Of a stretch of 63,055 bases of DNA, positions 44,256-53,567 are shown one piece after another. The stretch's first letter is position 1. Each line of letters begins with the position of its first letter. The stretch spans positions 1 through 63,055 of the forward strand of contig MBRE01000051.1 of the NCBI GenBank assembly GCA_001698425.1, read 5' to 3'. Position numbers and translations under genes: made by a program. The stretch comes from Oscillatoriales cyanobacterium USR001. Its GTDB lineage: Bacteria > Cyanobacteriota > Cyanobacteriia > Cyanobacteriales > Microcoleaceae. The notes below the pieces were generated by a model. That model was not told the origin of the DNA. It saw only the letters and a list, made by a program, of their open reading frames with translations, and ran no database searches.

Positions 44256-46157
44256 TTACTTATTTGATGTAAAGTTTAACACACCTTTCTCAATTAGTTG
44301 CCAATCTTGTCCAAATTTCATTACTTTACCTGGCTTATCCAAAACAAATTTTGCTCTTTGTTTTTCTTCGGTATAACCAATATATTGAAATAAATGTTTG
44401 GCCTTATTATGTTCTTGAGATGTAGGAAATTGGTTTAATTTAGGTATTAAATAATAATAATAATCGGCTTTATTTGGTGATCGCCAAATCAAATAATTGT
44501 TTTCATTGCTATTATTGCTATTTTTTAAAATAGGTGTCAAGCTACTATCTTGCCTAAGTTTTTCATACATTTCTTTATCTAATGAAACTTCAATATCAAT
44601 ATGAGATGATATCTGTTCGGTATCTTGATTAAAATCTTCTATTAATTTAGTAATTTCTGGAGGTATTTTTACTTCTACATTTTCCGCCTTTGGTGGAGTA
44701 ATTGTTGGTTTTAATTTATTAATTTCAAGTTGATTAATTTGATTTTTGAGAGAGGTTATTTCGTCATCTTTAAACACAATATTTAAGTTTAATTCTTCAA
44801 TTGTTTGTTCTTTTAATGTTTTTAATGTTTTTTCCTCCTCTAAAATAGTTTTAATTTCTTGATTTTGCTTGTATAAATCCTCTTTTTCTAACTTGATTTT
44901 GTTATAACTTTCTTGCAATTCACTATTCAACGTATTTAACGTATTTCTAGCATTTTCTAACTCTTCTCTTTCTACCTTTAAATCCTCTATTTTTTGCAAT
45001 AACGATGTGTTAGATTGCAAATCTACTTTGAGTTGACTAATTTCTTCATCTTTAACATCTTTAACCACAATATCTGCTCTTGCTTCAGATAATTGTCCCT
45101 CTAAGCTTTCTACCTTTGAGTTAGTTTCACCTTCTTTCAATAACGATTCGTGAGTTGTATCAGTAGTGGCGAAAGGTAATGAATCAGGATCAGTTTTTTG
45201 ATTCTCTAATTTTTTGCTAGATTCTTTTTTGAATTCTATAAAATCCATTACCATACTTTTGATCTCCTGATTCAATGTTTTTATTTCCTTTATATCCTTT
45301 ATTTCCTTTTTTATGTCAGTTATATTTTTGTTTGATTCACCTATTTTTATATCTGAAAGAAGTTTTTTAATGATTGATTCAGTCTGGGTATCAACTTTTT
45401 TATTAATTTCTTTTGTTTGGTTAAGTTGCCATAATAGGATTAGTATGATAGCGAGCAAAAAAAACATCGTTAAATATAAATATAAACTATTCTCTTTCTT
45501 CTGATTAGAATATGATTGTTCAATCAAATTTTTCAATTGTTCTGTCATATCAGACATTATTTTTTTCTGTTTTAATAAAGTGTCTAATTGATTTAATTTA
45601 ACTTCCATATCAGGTGCTAGTTTTTTTAAATAATCACTAGCTGCTTTCATTGTACTGTCATCAATTATGCCTTCTTGGTTAATTTCATAGGCTAAGGTTA
45701 ATTTATATTTTTTTAATAGTTGGTCTTTTAATTCTTTCTGTGCATTTATTATTTCATCTCTATTTTTGCTTATTAAACCATCAAAAATTTTGACAGCGCT
45801 TGTCAGTAATTGACGAATAGCTAGACTGCTTTTTCCAACATCTTCATCCTGTTTTATACTGTCAGGGTGATTTGTGATAAACTGATCGTATTCCGTCTGG
45901 ATAGACTTTAGTTTATTAACAACTGGAGGTAGAGGTAATTTGTCGGTGGTAATATTATCAGAATCTAAATTTTTAAACTGAGATTTTAACTCAGTAACTT
46001 GGGTTTTTACTGAGTTGATTTCATTTGTAGCATTTTTTGGAGTAGGAGATGGAGAGGAAACAGATGGTGATGGATTAGTCCTACAACCCCCTAGACAACA
46101 GATAGATATAAAAGCGATCGAAGTTCCAGTAACAATCCAATTACTTTTACGCATCAT
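44256..46157 (-). CDS. Lipoprotein with transmembrane helix and long cytoplasmic-type coiled coil (cassette gene)
   Basis: The 633-residue protein has a lipoprotein signal with lipobox LGGC (Cys25), a helical region ~40-220, one strong membrane helix at ~224-243 (LYLYLTMFFLLAIILILLWQ), coiled coil ~245-500 (EELENARNTLNTLNSELQES and similar), and a compact C-terminal domain ~510-633 (TEQISSHIDIEVSLDKEMYE, RFGQ-like KFGQDWQLIE). If the N-terminus is lipidated outside, the coiled coil and C-terminal domain lie in the cytoplasm, where the actin-like and tubulin-like partners are. It starts 2 bases after the actin-like gene's stop, so they are one operon. I recognise no family. Confidence 0.7.
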   Translation of the reverse strand: MMRKSNWIVTGTSIAFISICCLGGCRTNPSPSVSSPSPTPKNATNEINSVKTQVTELKSQFKNLDSDNITTDKLPLPPVVNKLKSIQTEYDQFITNHPDSIKQDEDVGKSSLAIRQLLTSAVKIFDGLISKNRDEIINAQKELKDQLLKKYKLTLAYEINQEGIIDDSTMKAASDYLKKLAPDMEVKLNQLDTLLKQKKIMSDMTEQLKNLIEQSYSNQKKENSLYLYLTMFFLLAIILILLWQLNQTKEINKKVDTQTESIIKKLLSDIKIGESNKNITDIKKEIKDIKEIKTLNQEIKSMVMDFIEFKKESSKKLENQKTDPDSLPFATTDTTHESLLKEGETNSKVESLEGQLSEARADIVVKDVKDEEISQLKVDLQSNTSLLQKIEDLKVEREELENARNTLNTLNSELQESYNKIKLEKEDLYKQNQEIKTILEEEKTLKTLKEQTIEELNLNIVFKDDEITSLKNQINQLEINKLKPTITPPKAENVEVKIPPEITKLIEDFNQDTEQISSHIDIEVSLDKEMYEKLRQDSSLTPILKNSNNSNENNYLIWRSPNKADYYYYLIPKLNQFPTSQEHNKAKHLFQYIGYTEEKQRAKFVLDKPGKVMKFGQDWQLIEKGVLNFTSNK

Positions 46158-46159
46158 TT

Positions 46160-49100
46160 TTATTCCTCCGTTAAAACTTCTAATAATGCTTTTAATCCTA
46201 AAATAAAAGGTGGTTCCACCTTAATATCATTCTTTTGACCAGTCATTTTTAGCAATTTATTTTCCAGCTTTCTCTTAGTTCTTTCCAAAAGGTTTTGTTT
46301 TTCCGTATCATTTCTCCACCGATTTAGTGGTTTAATACTTCTGATCTTTAACTCCGTTAAAGCTGAGTCAAACTCATTTAAAAACTCTTCTATTTTCCTT
46401 AATTCCGTTACCTCAAATTTTCTAATATTATCAGGTAATGTTAAGCGAGCGTATGTTGATATTAAGTTATCATTAACCAAACAATCTTCTCCACAAAATA
46501 CCTCATTTTCTTCTTCATCATCTAACCCCTGTAATCTAGTATCTCTTTGATTGGCTACTAAACCGCGAGCCACTTCTGATTTAGGGTTACGGCTTAACTT
46601 AACGTCTTCCCTTGTATCTTCAAAACCAGATGCCCGACTTAACATACGACTAAATAAAAAATAAGCATCACACTCTTTATTAAATGTTCCCGAATCTGCA
46701 AACCAGTGCAAAATGCGTGAAGCATTTCCACCAATATATAATGGAGTAATTCTACCACGAGTGTATTTATCTTCCAAACGTAAGCCTTGCAAAATAATTC
46801 CTACATAGTAACATAATCCAGCCATGCCGATCGCCGACTTTTGCAAAATATCCTGCAAATCTGTATTATCACTATTGGCATATCTGTTCTTCTTTAACCA
46901 CTCTTCTCCTTTACTAATCAAAACTGCATCTAGTTTCACATAAAACGAATCATTATCATTATTCTGATTGTTTGGCTGATTTAATGCAGGAACCAATTGT
47001 TCTTTTGCATCTTTGTCTTTGATAAGTGCTTCGATAAATTGTGGTTTATTTTTTACAAATTGAGAAAATAAATCTCGGCCAGCCAAAAGAACAGAACATT
47101 GATGTAGCAATATATTACCTTGCCAAATCGAAATATCAGATGTTCCACCTCCCATATCAATGCAAGTAGTATATAGCAAATCTTCTTGTTCCTCCTCAGC
47201 AAAGTAATGGGCTAAAGCCAAACTTTCTGATCTATAACATTTCCCTTTGGCGCTATCTAATAACTGATGATTTATTCCAGTTTTAGCTGTTAAATCATTA
47301 ATAATATCTTGCCATATCACTAAATAAAGATTTTTTTGACCTCGGGCAAACGCCGATGGATAAGAAATTGTCCACTCAATAACTCTAACATTTTTGCTCG
47401 CCGCTTCTGCTGTTATTAGTAAAGCTAAATGCTTCAAAAATAGTTTAGTATAAGGAAGACTATAAGCATCCCATTTGAGATTGGCTTTGATATGATCTTG
47501 CTGAGGATTAAATGTTAATAAATCAGGGGTAATATAAAGCCTACCATCAAAAACTGGTCTATTTCTATCTATAGCTTTCTTAGCAGTTAAAACACTAGAT
47601 AGGGGGAGCTTTTGCTCAACTGGGGGCATAAAATAATCATAAACTGCATCAACTGGATCAACTGCTGTTATGGGCAGATGGAATGCTGACAATGTTAATT
47701 TTTGTTTGATATTACCACTTTGATAATAGACATTAGTAAAAGATGTACCAAAGTCTATTCCTACTATCCAAGTTTTATCCTGAGCCTCATTTCCGACTAA
47801 CGGGGGTGTTTTCAGTAAAATTAAACCTAATTCTACTTTTTCTGCCTTGTCTTGACAAATAATGTATGAAGGAAACTCATCTAAACGAGTTATTTTAAAA
47901 TCCTTTATATTATGAAGAGAAACTTCTTTTGGTTCAGGCAATATCAACTCAAAAGATCGTTCCTGACTTTCACCTTCTTTCAGATCATAGTAAAAAGCAT
48001 AATATTCTTTCCAACCTTTCGCTCTAAAGTTAGGCCATAATTCTATGTAAGGTGTATTTGTGATAGCATTGCTTTCTTTAATTACGTATTCTTTAGTAAC
48101 GGTGTATATACCACCAGATAAAGGTATTTTTAATGTCACTTTTACGCCTGAATCTACTCCTTTAGAAATTTCTGCTAATTCTACCATTTTGCTCAATTCC
48201 TCGGCCGTAAAATATTGTAACATTTTTGGCTGAATTGGTAACAATGGTGTAATTTTCTTTTCCTTAATTTGTTGTTTTTCTTCTACTTCATAAGCAAGTG
48301 ATTCAGAACCATTTGGTAGTAAAACATTAGTTAATTGGTTTTCACCTTGAATAAAGTAAAAGTTTTCCAAGAATATATCAGTTTCTTTTAAAAATTCTCC
48401 TTGATATTTCCTACGAAAACCATCTTCATCAAAAGCGGGCAAGTTAGTATCCCAAATCCAGATATCTTTAGGACTTTTAGAGTTCCATTGTCTAGCAAGC
48501 TCCTCAGTATTGGCAATAAATAGAATATCTGCATCACCTACTTTTTGTGATACTAACTTTATATCAGAAGGTTTCTGGGTCGGTTTAATGATTTTATCTA
48601 GTATTTTTAAAGCTCCTGTAGTTATGCCAAATCCTCCTTCTTTACGACGCGGTCTATGTGCGACCGGACTTCTTCTTTCGCTCCGATCGTTTTCCGGTAA
48701 GCTGGTGTCTATCTCATTTTTAAACTCTTTAATAACTTCTTTAATTTTTGTTGTGGTTTCGCCCTGATGGTTGTCAAGCTCATCTTGTAGCTCACCTAGC
48801 CATTGCCATAACTGGATTTTTTCATCATCTGTCAGATAATTTTCTGGCTTGATTGGTGATTGTAATTTTTTATCACTAAACCAATGAACTCCTGTCCAGT
48901 CTGCATTTTCAGCAGGACAAATTAGGGTAGTAGGAGATGTCATACCTACAGGCTTTCCTTGTAATAAAAATACATAAATTTCTTGCCAAGGATTATTGTT
49001 TGCCCCCCCTTCTAGCTGATAGATACTTTTTTCTTTATCTGGAATTAGTGCTTGGAGAGATCTAACAAATAAATCAACGTTTAATCTACGTATATCTATC

Positions 49101-49444
49101 TTGGTTGCTGTTAGTTTAAAACCTTGTACTTCTTTCAACGCGATCGCTGCCAACATTCCTTTCCATTCCGCTTTCATTTGCTCATAAAGAGGATGACCCT
49201 TCTCTTGTTGGCGCAACAACACCATTTCTACTAATAGGGGGCGGGCCCACATATCAGGAATAGCATTAACATTATCTTTACCAACTTCTGGTAGAGCTAA
49301 ACTATCAGCTAATTCATCAAATGCTACCGATGTTTGTTTGTGCCACTCACCCGTATTTCCTTGTCTAAACCGAGAGTTAGGATTTTGCGGTGGTAACAAC
49401 ACAGAGGACTTGTTTTGGTTAGTTTGGATTTGATTGGTATTCAT
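46160..49444 (-). CDS. Large actin/Hsp70-fold ATPase (SrfB-like), cassette gene
   Basis: The protein has 1,094 residues. The C-terminal half has the actin-superfamily nucleotide site: phosphate-1 WIVGIDFGTSFTNVYY (~557-572), phosphate-2 CIDMGGGTSDISIW (~765), adenosine motif PLYIGGNASRILHW (~903). The N-terminal ~550 residues are unusual; they include VHWFSDKKL, a basic stretch near RSPVAHRPRRKEGGFG and a beta-rich region ahead of the ATPase. Size and order resemble the SrfB-type virulence-associated Hsp70-like family, but I cannot confirm that. The catalytic Asp and Gly residues look intact, so ATP binding is expected. Its neighbours are a tubulin-like gene upstream and a lipoprotein gene 2 bases downstream. 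Confidence 0.8.
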   Translation of the reverse strand: MNTNQIQTNQNKSSVLLPPQNPNSRFRQGNTGEWHKQTSVAFDELADSLALPEVGKDNVNAIPDMWARPLLVEMVLLRQQEKGHPLYEQMKAEWKGMLAAIALKEVQGFKLTATKIDIRRLNVDLFVRSLQALIPDKEKSIYQLEGGANNNPWQEIYVFLLQGKPVGMTSPTTLICPAENADWTGVHWFSDKKLQSPIKPENYLTDDEKIQLWQWLGELQDELDNHQGETTTKIKEVIKEFKNEIDTSLPENDRSERRSPVAHRPRRKEGGFGITTGALKILDKIIKPTQKPSDIKLVSQKVGDADILFIANTEELARQWNSKSPKDIWIWDTNLPAFDEDGFRRKYQGEFLKETDIFLENFYFIQGENQLTNVLLPNGSESLAYEVEEKQQIKEKKITPLLPIQPKMLQYFTAEELSKMVELAEISKGVDSGVKVTLKIPLSGGIYTVTKEYVIKESNAITNTPYIELWPNFRAKGWKEYYAFYYDLKEGESQERSFELILPEPKEVSLHNIKDFKITRLDEFPSYIICQDKAEKVELGLILLKTPPLVGNEAQDKTWIVGIDFGTSFTNVYYQSGNIKQKLTLSAFHLPITAVDPVDAVYDYFMPPVEQKLPLSSVLTAKKAIDRNRPVFDGRLYITPDLLTFNPQQDHIKANLKWDAYSLPYTKLFLKHLALLITAEAASKNVRVIEWTISYPSAFARGQKNLYLVIWQDIINDLTAKTGINHQLLDSAKGKCYRSESLALAHYFAEEEQEDLLYTTCIDMGGGTSDISIWQGNILLHQCSVLLAGRDLFSQFVKNKPQFIEALIKDKDAKEQLVPALNQPNNQNNDNDSFYVKLDAVLISKGEEWLKKNRYANSDNTDLQDILQKSAIGMAGLCYYVGIILQGLRLEDKYTRGRITPLYIGGNASRILHWFADSGTFNKECDAYFLFSRMLSRASGFEDTREDVKLSRNPKSEVARGLVANQRDTRLQGLDDEEENEVFCGEDCLVNDNLISTYARLTLPDNIRKFEVTELRKIEEFLNEFDSALTELKIRSIKPLNRWRNDTEKQNLLERTKRKLENKLLKMTGQKNDIKVEPPFILGLKALLEVLTEE

Positions 49445-49566
49445 CAGTTTTTTCTCCTTAAATGCTGAATTTACTGTTTAAATTTTAGGTTTTCGTAATT
49501 TGTGAGATTCATTTCCTTAGAAATCAACTGCCAAAAAGTTTACCACCTATTATTTAAAATATTGGT

Positions 49567-51024
49567 TTAAATTTGGCTAATTGCTTTATATAAGGCTTTA
49601 GCCAATCCAACAGTTCCATCTTTAGGCGCGCCAATATCTTTATCGTTTAATCCTTCCAAAATTTTGTTAAGCTCAACCCCCTTTATTTCTTCAACTAACT
49701 TGCTAAAGTTGGTGCGCTCTTTTTTTAGGGATTTGTTATTGCTATCCCAAAAGTTGTAACTATTAAACCACTTGACTTCTTCACCACCTGGCTTATCATG
49801 AATATATCCTAGCCAAGTCAAATAATTTTCTACCCATTCACTAATTTGTTTAAAAGTATCTAACTCTTGGGTATCAGTTATTTTGACTTTTCTAAAAAAT
49901 TTCAAATACCAAATATATTGTTGTTCTCTAGCTCCTTTTCTAATGTTATCTAAATCAGGCGCGATCGCTGATAACCAAGCAAAAGCAAATCTGGTCATTG
50001 TCACCAATTTACTTCTCACTTCATTTCGATCGGGTAAATCATCCCAACTAACTAAACTACTATCTTTTCGACCAATTGTTACGATATTTAGTTGATTAGG
50101 CTTAGGCGTTAACAAAAAGTCTCGCAAAGCTAAAGCGCCATATAATTCTAAAAAATGAGGAAAATTGCGCTGATTTTGTCCCCCAGTGCTAAAGTTTTCC
50201 AAGTTGGCTAAATTAGGAGTTCCCAACAAGTAAACTGTATCAAATTTTAACTGTTTGGTACTATAGTAACGCAATGCAGCTTCCGTTTTTAGAATAAACT
50301 CCTCAGACTTGGCAAAAACTTTGCCTTCACTTACATCTTTACGACTAGGGGTAAACCGGAAATAAGGTAGCATTAATAACCCACCAAACTTAATATCTCT
50401 TAATAGACTCTCTTTATCTAACTCATCAGCAATCAAACGTCCCAAAGTGGGAAAACCGGAAGCACCAGTACCACCAAAAATTGAACCACATAAAAAAACT
50501 TTAGGCGCTTTACCAGCATCTTTTTCATCTTTAATTTTAGAAATTAAAGTCTCCCAGTTTTCCTGATTTTTCTGCTCTTGACTTAGCAGGCTCATAATTC
50601 CTGCTCCAATAGAAGGTCGGCCTCTAAAGCCTTCTTTTAAATCAGTATCTCTTTCTTCTTTAGTATATAAGACATCAAACAAATGCTTAACAGCATTATT
50701 TTCTGGATAACTATCATATTTAAAAGCATCTCTTATCCGTACTTTTCCTTCTGTAAAAGGAGACCATAGACCACTTTCAAATGCAGATATTTTTCTGATC
50801 ATCCAAGCAATGTTATTATCTGGATTGTCTCTATTAATACAAGCCTGAGTTTTTCTATAAATACTAAGAGTATTCTCGCATTCTCTCAAATTGCCATTAC
50901 CTTTATCTGGATCCACCAAAAGAGTTTGTATATCTTCTGGATATAAACCAGACGCAGCCACATAGCTAACTGCCTCTAGGAACTTCGCTCCACTACCACC
51001 AATTCCAATTATATAAACTGACAT
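49567..51024 (-). CDS. Tubulin-like GTPase-fold protein (cassette gene)
   Basis: The 485-residue protein starts with the nucleotide-binding IIGIGGSGAKFLEAV (Gly7-Gly12) and has the tubulin/FtsZ G-box variant FGGTGASGFPTLGRLIADE (~180-198). It is followed by FGGLLMLPYFRF, YLLGTPNL and a long helical C-terminus. This matches the prokaryotic 'tubulin-like' family (Tubulin_2 type), not FtsZ: the canonical GGGTGTG is GGTGASG here. Whether it polymerises is unknown. It is followed by the actin-like gene (122-base gap) and preceded by a small membrane-protein gene (18-base gap). Confidence 0.8.
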   Translation of the reverse strand: MSVYIIGIGGSGAKFLEAVSYVAASGLYPEDIQTLLVDPDKGNGNLRECENTLSIYRKTQACINRDNPDNNIAWMIRKISAFESGLWSPFTEGKVRIRDAFKYDSYPENNAVKHLFDVLYTKEERDTDLKEGFRGRPSIGAGIMSLLSQEQKNQENWETLISKIKDEKDAGKAPKVFLCGSIFGGTGASGFPTLGRLIADELDKESLLRDIKFGGLLMLPYFRFTPSRKDVSEGKVFAKSEEFILKTEAALRYYSTKQLKFDTVYLLGTPNLANLENFSTGGQNQRNFPHFLELYGALALRDFLLTPKPNQLNIVTIGRKDSSLVSWDDLPDRNEVRSKLVTMTRFAFAWLSAIAPDLDNIRKGAREQQYIWYLKFFRKVKITDTQELDTFKQISEWVENYLTWLGYIHDKPGGEEVKWFNSYNFWDSNNKSLKKERTNFSKLVEEIKGVELNKILEGLNDKDIGAPKDGTVGLAKALYKAISQI

Positions 51025-51042
51025 AATCTTTTTTACCTCTTT

Positions 51043-51516
51043 TTACTTTCTCCACAATCGAGCTAAAGGAACTACATGAGCTATTAAGGACGGTGTACTC
51101 ACTGCTGTTGCTAACCAATAGTTTAGCAACATATTAAATACTAAAAAAACTGCCATTGATGGTACAGCTTGAGGACTAATCTTTCCATAGAAATATAAAG
51201 CTACGCCTATACTTAAAACTGGAGCTAACGCAAACAACCACCAAATTAGTTTGGCTGTTGAATCTCCTCTAGGATGAGCAGAATAAAATTTAAAAGTAGC
51301 CACAGCCCACCATAACATAGCAAATATTACCGAAATGGCAAATACAATTAGTGCTGATGGGGTAAACATATCCCTAATAAATGTAGGTATTCTTACTCCT
51401 GTCACAGAAATAGTACCTGTACCATAAATCCAACTTTCTATGGGTATTAGGACTGCACCTATTACCGTTACAGCAACTAGACCAAGAAACTCCCAAGCTC
51501 GACTGCTCGCTTTCAT
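51043..51516 (-). CDS. Small four-helix membrane protein (cassette gene)
   Basis: The 157-residue protein has four likely membrane helices: ~8-26 (EFLGLVAVTVIGAVLIPIES), ~50-72 (ALIVFAISVIFAMLWWAVAT), ~88-110 (LIWWLFALAPVLSIGVALYF) and ~117-138 (MAVFLVFNMLLNYWLATAV). It is the first gene of the minus-strand cassette operon and could anchor the complex in the inner membrane (inference). No family recognised. Confidence 0.7.
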   Translation of the reverse strand: MKASSRAWEFLGLVAVTVIGAVLIPIESWIYGTGTISVTGVRIPTFIRDMFTPSALIVFAISVIFAMLWWAVATFKFYSAHPRGDSTAKLIWWLFALAPVLSIGVALYFYGKISPQAVPSMAVFLVFNMLLNYWLATAVSTPSLIAHVVPLARLWRK

Positions 51517-51597
51517 TACTTTTTTATTTGGAATTTGTTAATTTGCTGTATCCTCTAAATAGTACAGTACGCACCAAGTGTTTTTTTTCTGTAACTT
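51517..51597. promoter_or_regulatory. 81-bp divergent promoter region of the cassette
   Basis: The four-gene minus-strand operon and the plus-strand vWA-like gene start on either side of this short AT-rich spacer, so both promoters must lie here and co-regulation is likely. I can place no convincing -35/-10 boxes. Confidence 0.5.
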
Positions 51598-53058
51598 ATG
51601 ATACAGTTTACAAGAATTTACAATTCTTACGGGTCTTTAGTAAGGTCATTATTGTCCCGTTTGGCCATAGTCTCTGTTTGTTTTACTCTGGTAGCGTGTC
51701 CTAAAAAAGAGCCTTGGGACTGTGCCGCATCAGAATCAGTCTCTAACAAACACGATAATGCTACTCGGATTACTCCAATCATTCAGATTGACGGTACACC
51801 ATCTATGCAAGGCTTTGTCCAAAACATTCGACGGGATAATTATGGCCCTTTCTTTGATGACCAAGGAAGACCCATCGCAGATCCCAATGGTCGTAGCATT
51901 TTTAATCGCACTCTCCGCTTGATAGATGATACTTTTGCTGCTTTTCCTAAATCTGAGTCCCCTAAATACTATCGCTTTGGCACAAAAAGAGAAGATAAAT
52001 CATTTGGTAACAAAAGTGACAAGGCCAGATATCCCAACTTTTACGGGGATTATTTTTTGGATAAAGACAAATATCACTATTTAGGTGATGCTAAAATTGA
52101 CAAAGCTATCATTCCTGTTGATGGTGATGTCAGCGATGAAATTTCTATTATTGTTACCGATCTTTATCAACAAAATGCTGTTATTTCAGATGTTATTGCC
52201 AGTTTAAGAAAGCATTATTTAGAAAAACAGTATGCAGTAGGAGTAATTGCTCTCAAAAGTCAATTTGATGGGACTGTTTACGATATCAACTTAGGTGGGA
52301 ATTCTCAGGATTATCGCACCAGCGATCAATATCCACAAAAGTTTCGTCCTTTCTATCTTTTAGTTTTGGGTACTTATGATAATGTGTCAAGATTTTTTGA
52401 TACTTTTAAAGACAAAAGTAAAAATGTTGGGTTGAATTTTGCAGAGAATAAATTTGTGATTTTTTCATCTTTGTTAGTTAAAGAAACATCTATGCTAAAC
52501 ATTACTAAACCGACTCTGGATAATAATGGCATAGAAAGACAATTTACTATTAATGATGGTCAAGTAATGATTGAAGTAAAAAATGAACAAACCATTGATC
52601 GCTTAATGATTACCAATAAAGCTAAAGATATGGAAAAAATTAATTATCAAGTTGATTATCAACCTTTAAGCTATACATTACCAATTCGTCCTGAATCAAT
52701 AGAATTTAAAATTCAAGGTGATTTTAATAACAATACCAAAGACTTTAGCCCAGATCAAAATATTGATAAAATTTTTAATCTAGGCAATGCTAAATTCCTA
52801 AATAATAGACTACTAACTTTTGAGGCTAATCTCAACACTAATGAAATGCAAACAGGAGTCTATAAATTTATTGTTGATCTAATTCCTCGTAAAGTTGAAT
52901 CACCTAAATGGTGGAAAGAACAGAATCTTAGTGAAAACGATCAATTTGATGGTTCTCGCACTTATAATTTATTTCCATTTCTACAAGATTTGAGTGACCT
53001 AACAATTAAATCTCAGCAACCAATAGGTCATTTTTGCTATATTTTGCATAAAAAATAG
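51598..53058 (+). CDS. vWA-like lipoprotein (cassette gene)
   Basis: The 486-residue protein has a lipoprotein signal with lipobox LVAC (Cys34). At once after it comes TPIIQIDGTPSMQGFV, a MIDAS-like motif in which Asp65-Gly-Thr67-Pro-Ser69 takes the place of DxSxS, then ISIIVTDLYQQNAVISDVIA, the second metal-site Asp of a von Willebrand A fold. The C-terminal ~200 residues are beta-rich (YQPLSYTLPIRPESIEFKIQ). It should sit on the outer side of the inner membrane or on the outer membrane and bind a partner through a metal ion. It is divergent from the other four cassette genes. Confidence 0.72.
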   Translation: MIQFTRIYNSYGSLVRSLLSRLAIVSVCFTLVACPKKEPWDCAASESVSNKHDNATRITPIIQIDGTPSMQGFVQNIRRDNYGPFFDDQGRPIADPNGRSIFNRTLRLIDDTFAAFPKSESPKYYRFGTKREDKSFGNKSDKARYPNFYGDYFLDKDKYHYLGDAKIDKAIIPVDGDVSDEISIIVTDLYQQNAVISDVIASLRKHYLEKQYAVGVIALKSQFDGTVYDINLGGNSQDYRTSDQYPQKFRPFYLLVLGTYDNVSRFFDTFKDKSKNVGLNFAENKFVIFSSLLVKETSMLNITKPTLDNNGIERQFTINDGQVMIEVKNEQTIDRLMITNKAKDMEKINYQVDYQPLSYTLPIRPESIEFKIQGDFNNNTKDFSPDQNIDKIFNLGNAKFLNNRLLTFEANLNTNEMQTGVYKFIVDLIPRKVESPKWWKEQNLSENDQFDGSRTYNLFPFLQDLSDLTIKSQQPIGHFCYILHKK

Positions 53059-53138
53059 CCCGATTAATCAGCAGTTGCACAACATTAATTAGAAAAGAAC
53101 ACATCTGATTTGGCGATCAGTATTTTACTATAGGGTCT

Positions 53139-53328
53139 ATTAATTTGAGCATTGAATGTCATAATAATAAAAAAATATCACTACCAAACTTTTTTATGAA
53201 AGCAATCGTCATCGAACAAGCAGGTAATACCAATTAACGAAATTGTCGAAGCTCATAGTTATATGGAATCCAATCAAGCTACAGGTAAATTAGTCATTTT
53301 AGTAGATGAGCATCACACCCAAAAATAG
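53139..53328 (+). pseudogene. Oxidoreductase remnant with internal deletion
   Basis: The segment from 53139 copies the upstream flank of the oxidoreductase (TCTATTAATTTGAGCATT, including a minus-strand MTFNAQINRP scrap). It then gives MKAIVIEQAGN from the ATG at 53196, skips about 860 bases, and resumes at EIVEAHSYMESNQATGK through to the same TAG and the start of the same hairpin. Only the two ends of the gene survive. Confidence 0.88.
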
Positions 53329-53376
53329 GGGCGATCGCAGAGATTGGGGATCATCCCAATGCGTGCAAATATATTC

Positions 53377-53451
53377 GTAGGAGCGAAGCATTCTGGCAGT
53401 AAATCTCTTGTTTTAACCAATAACTTATCTGCCGGAATACTTCGCCCCTAC
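53377..53451. repeat. Palindromic repeat with GTAGGAGCGAAGCATTC ends
   Basis: A 75-base element with imperfect ~23-base inverted ends (GTAGGAGCGAAGCATTCTGG / GGAATACTTCGCCCCTAC), a type I know from many cyanobacterial intergenic regions. It interrupts the terminator region that follows the intact oxidoreductase copy (compare 43684-43725), so it inserted after the duplication or was lost from the other copy. Confidence 0.7.
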
Positions 53452-53526
53452 AAAATGCTATATAGCAGTCGCCAAGGCGCGATAGACATGATTGATTGCT
53501 GGAACCATTGATTCTATTCCCTTCTT

Positions 53527-53567
53527 CCCTAGCCCCTAGCCCCTAGCCCCTAGTCCCTAGTCCCTAG
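53527..53567. repeat. Heptamer STRR-type repeat (CCCCTAG / TCCCTAG)
   Basis: About six tandem 7-base units lie at the 3' end of the next minus-strand gene. Short tandemly repeated heptamers of this kind are typical of filamentous cyanobacteria. One unit supplies the TAG stop codon of that gene. Confidence 0.85.
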
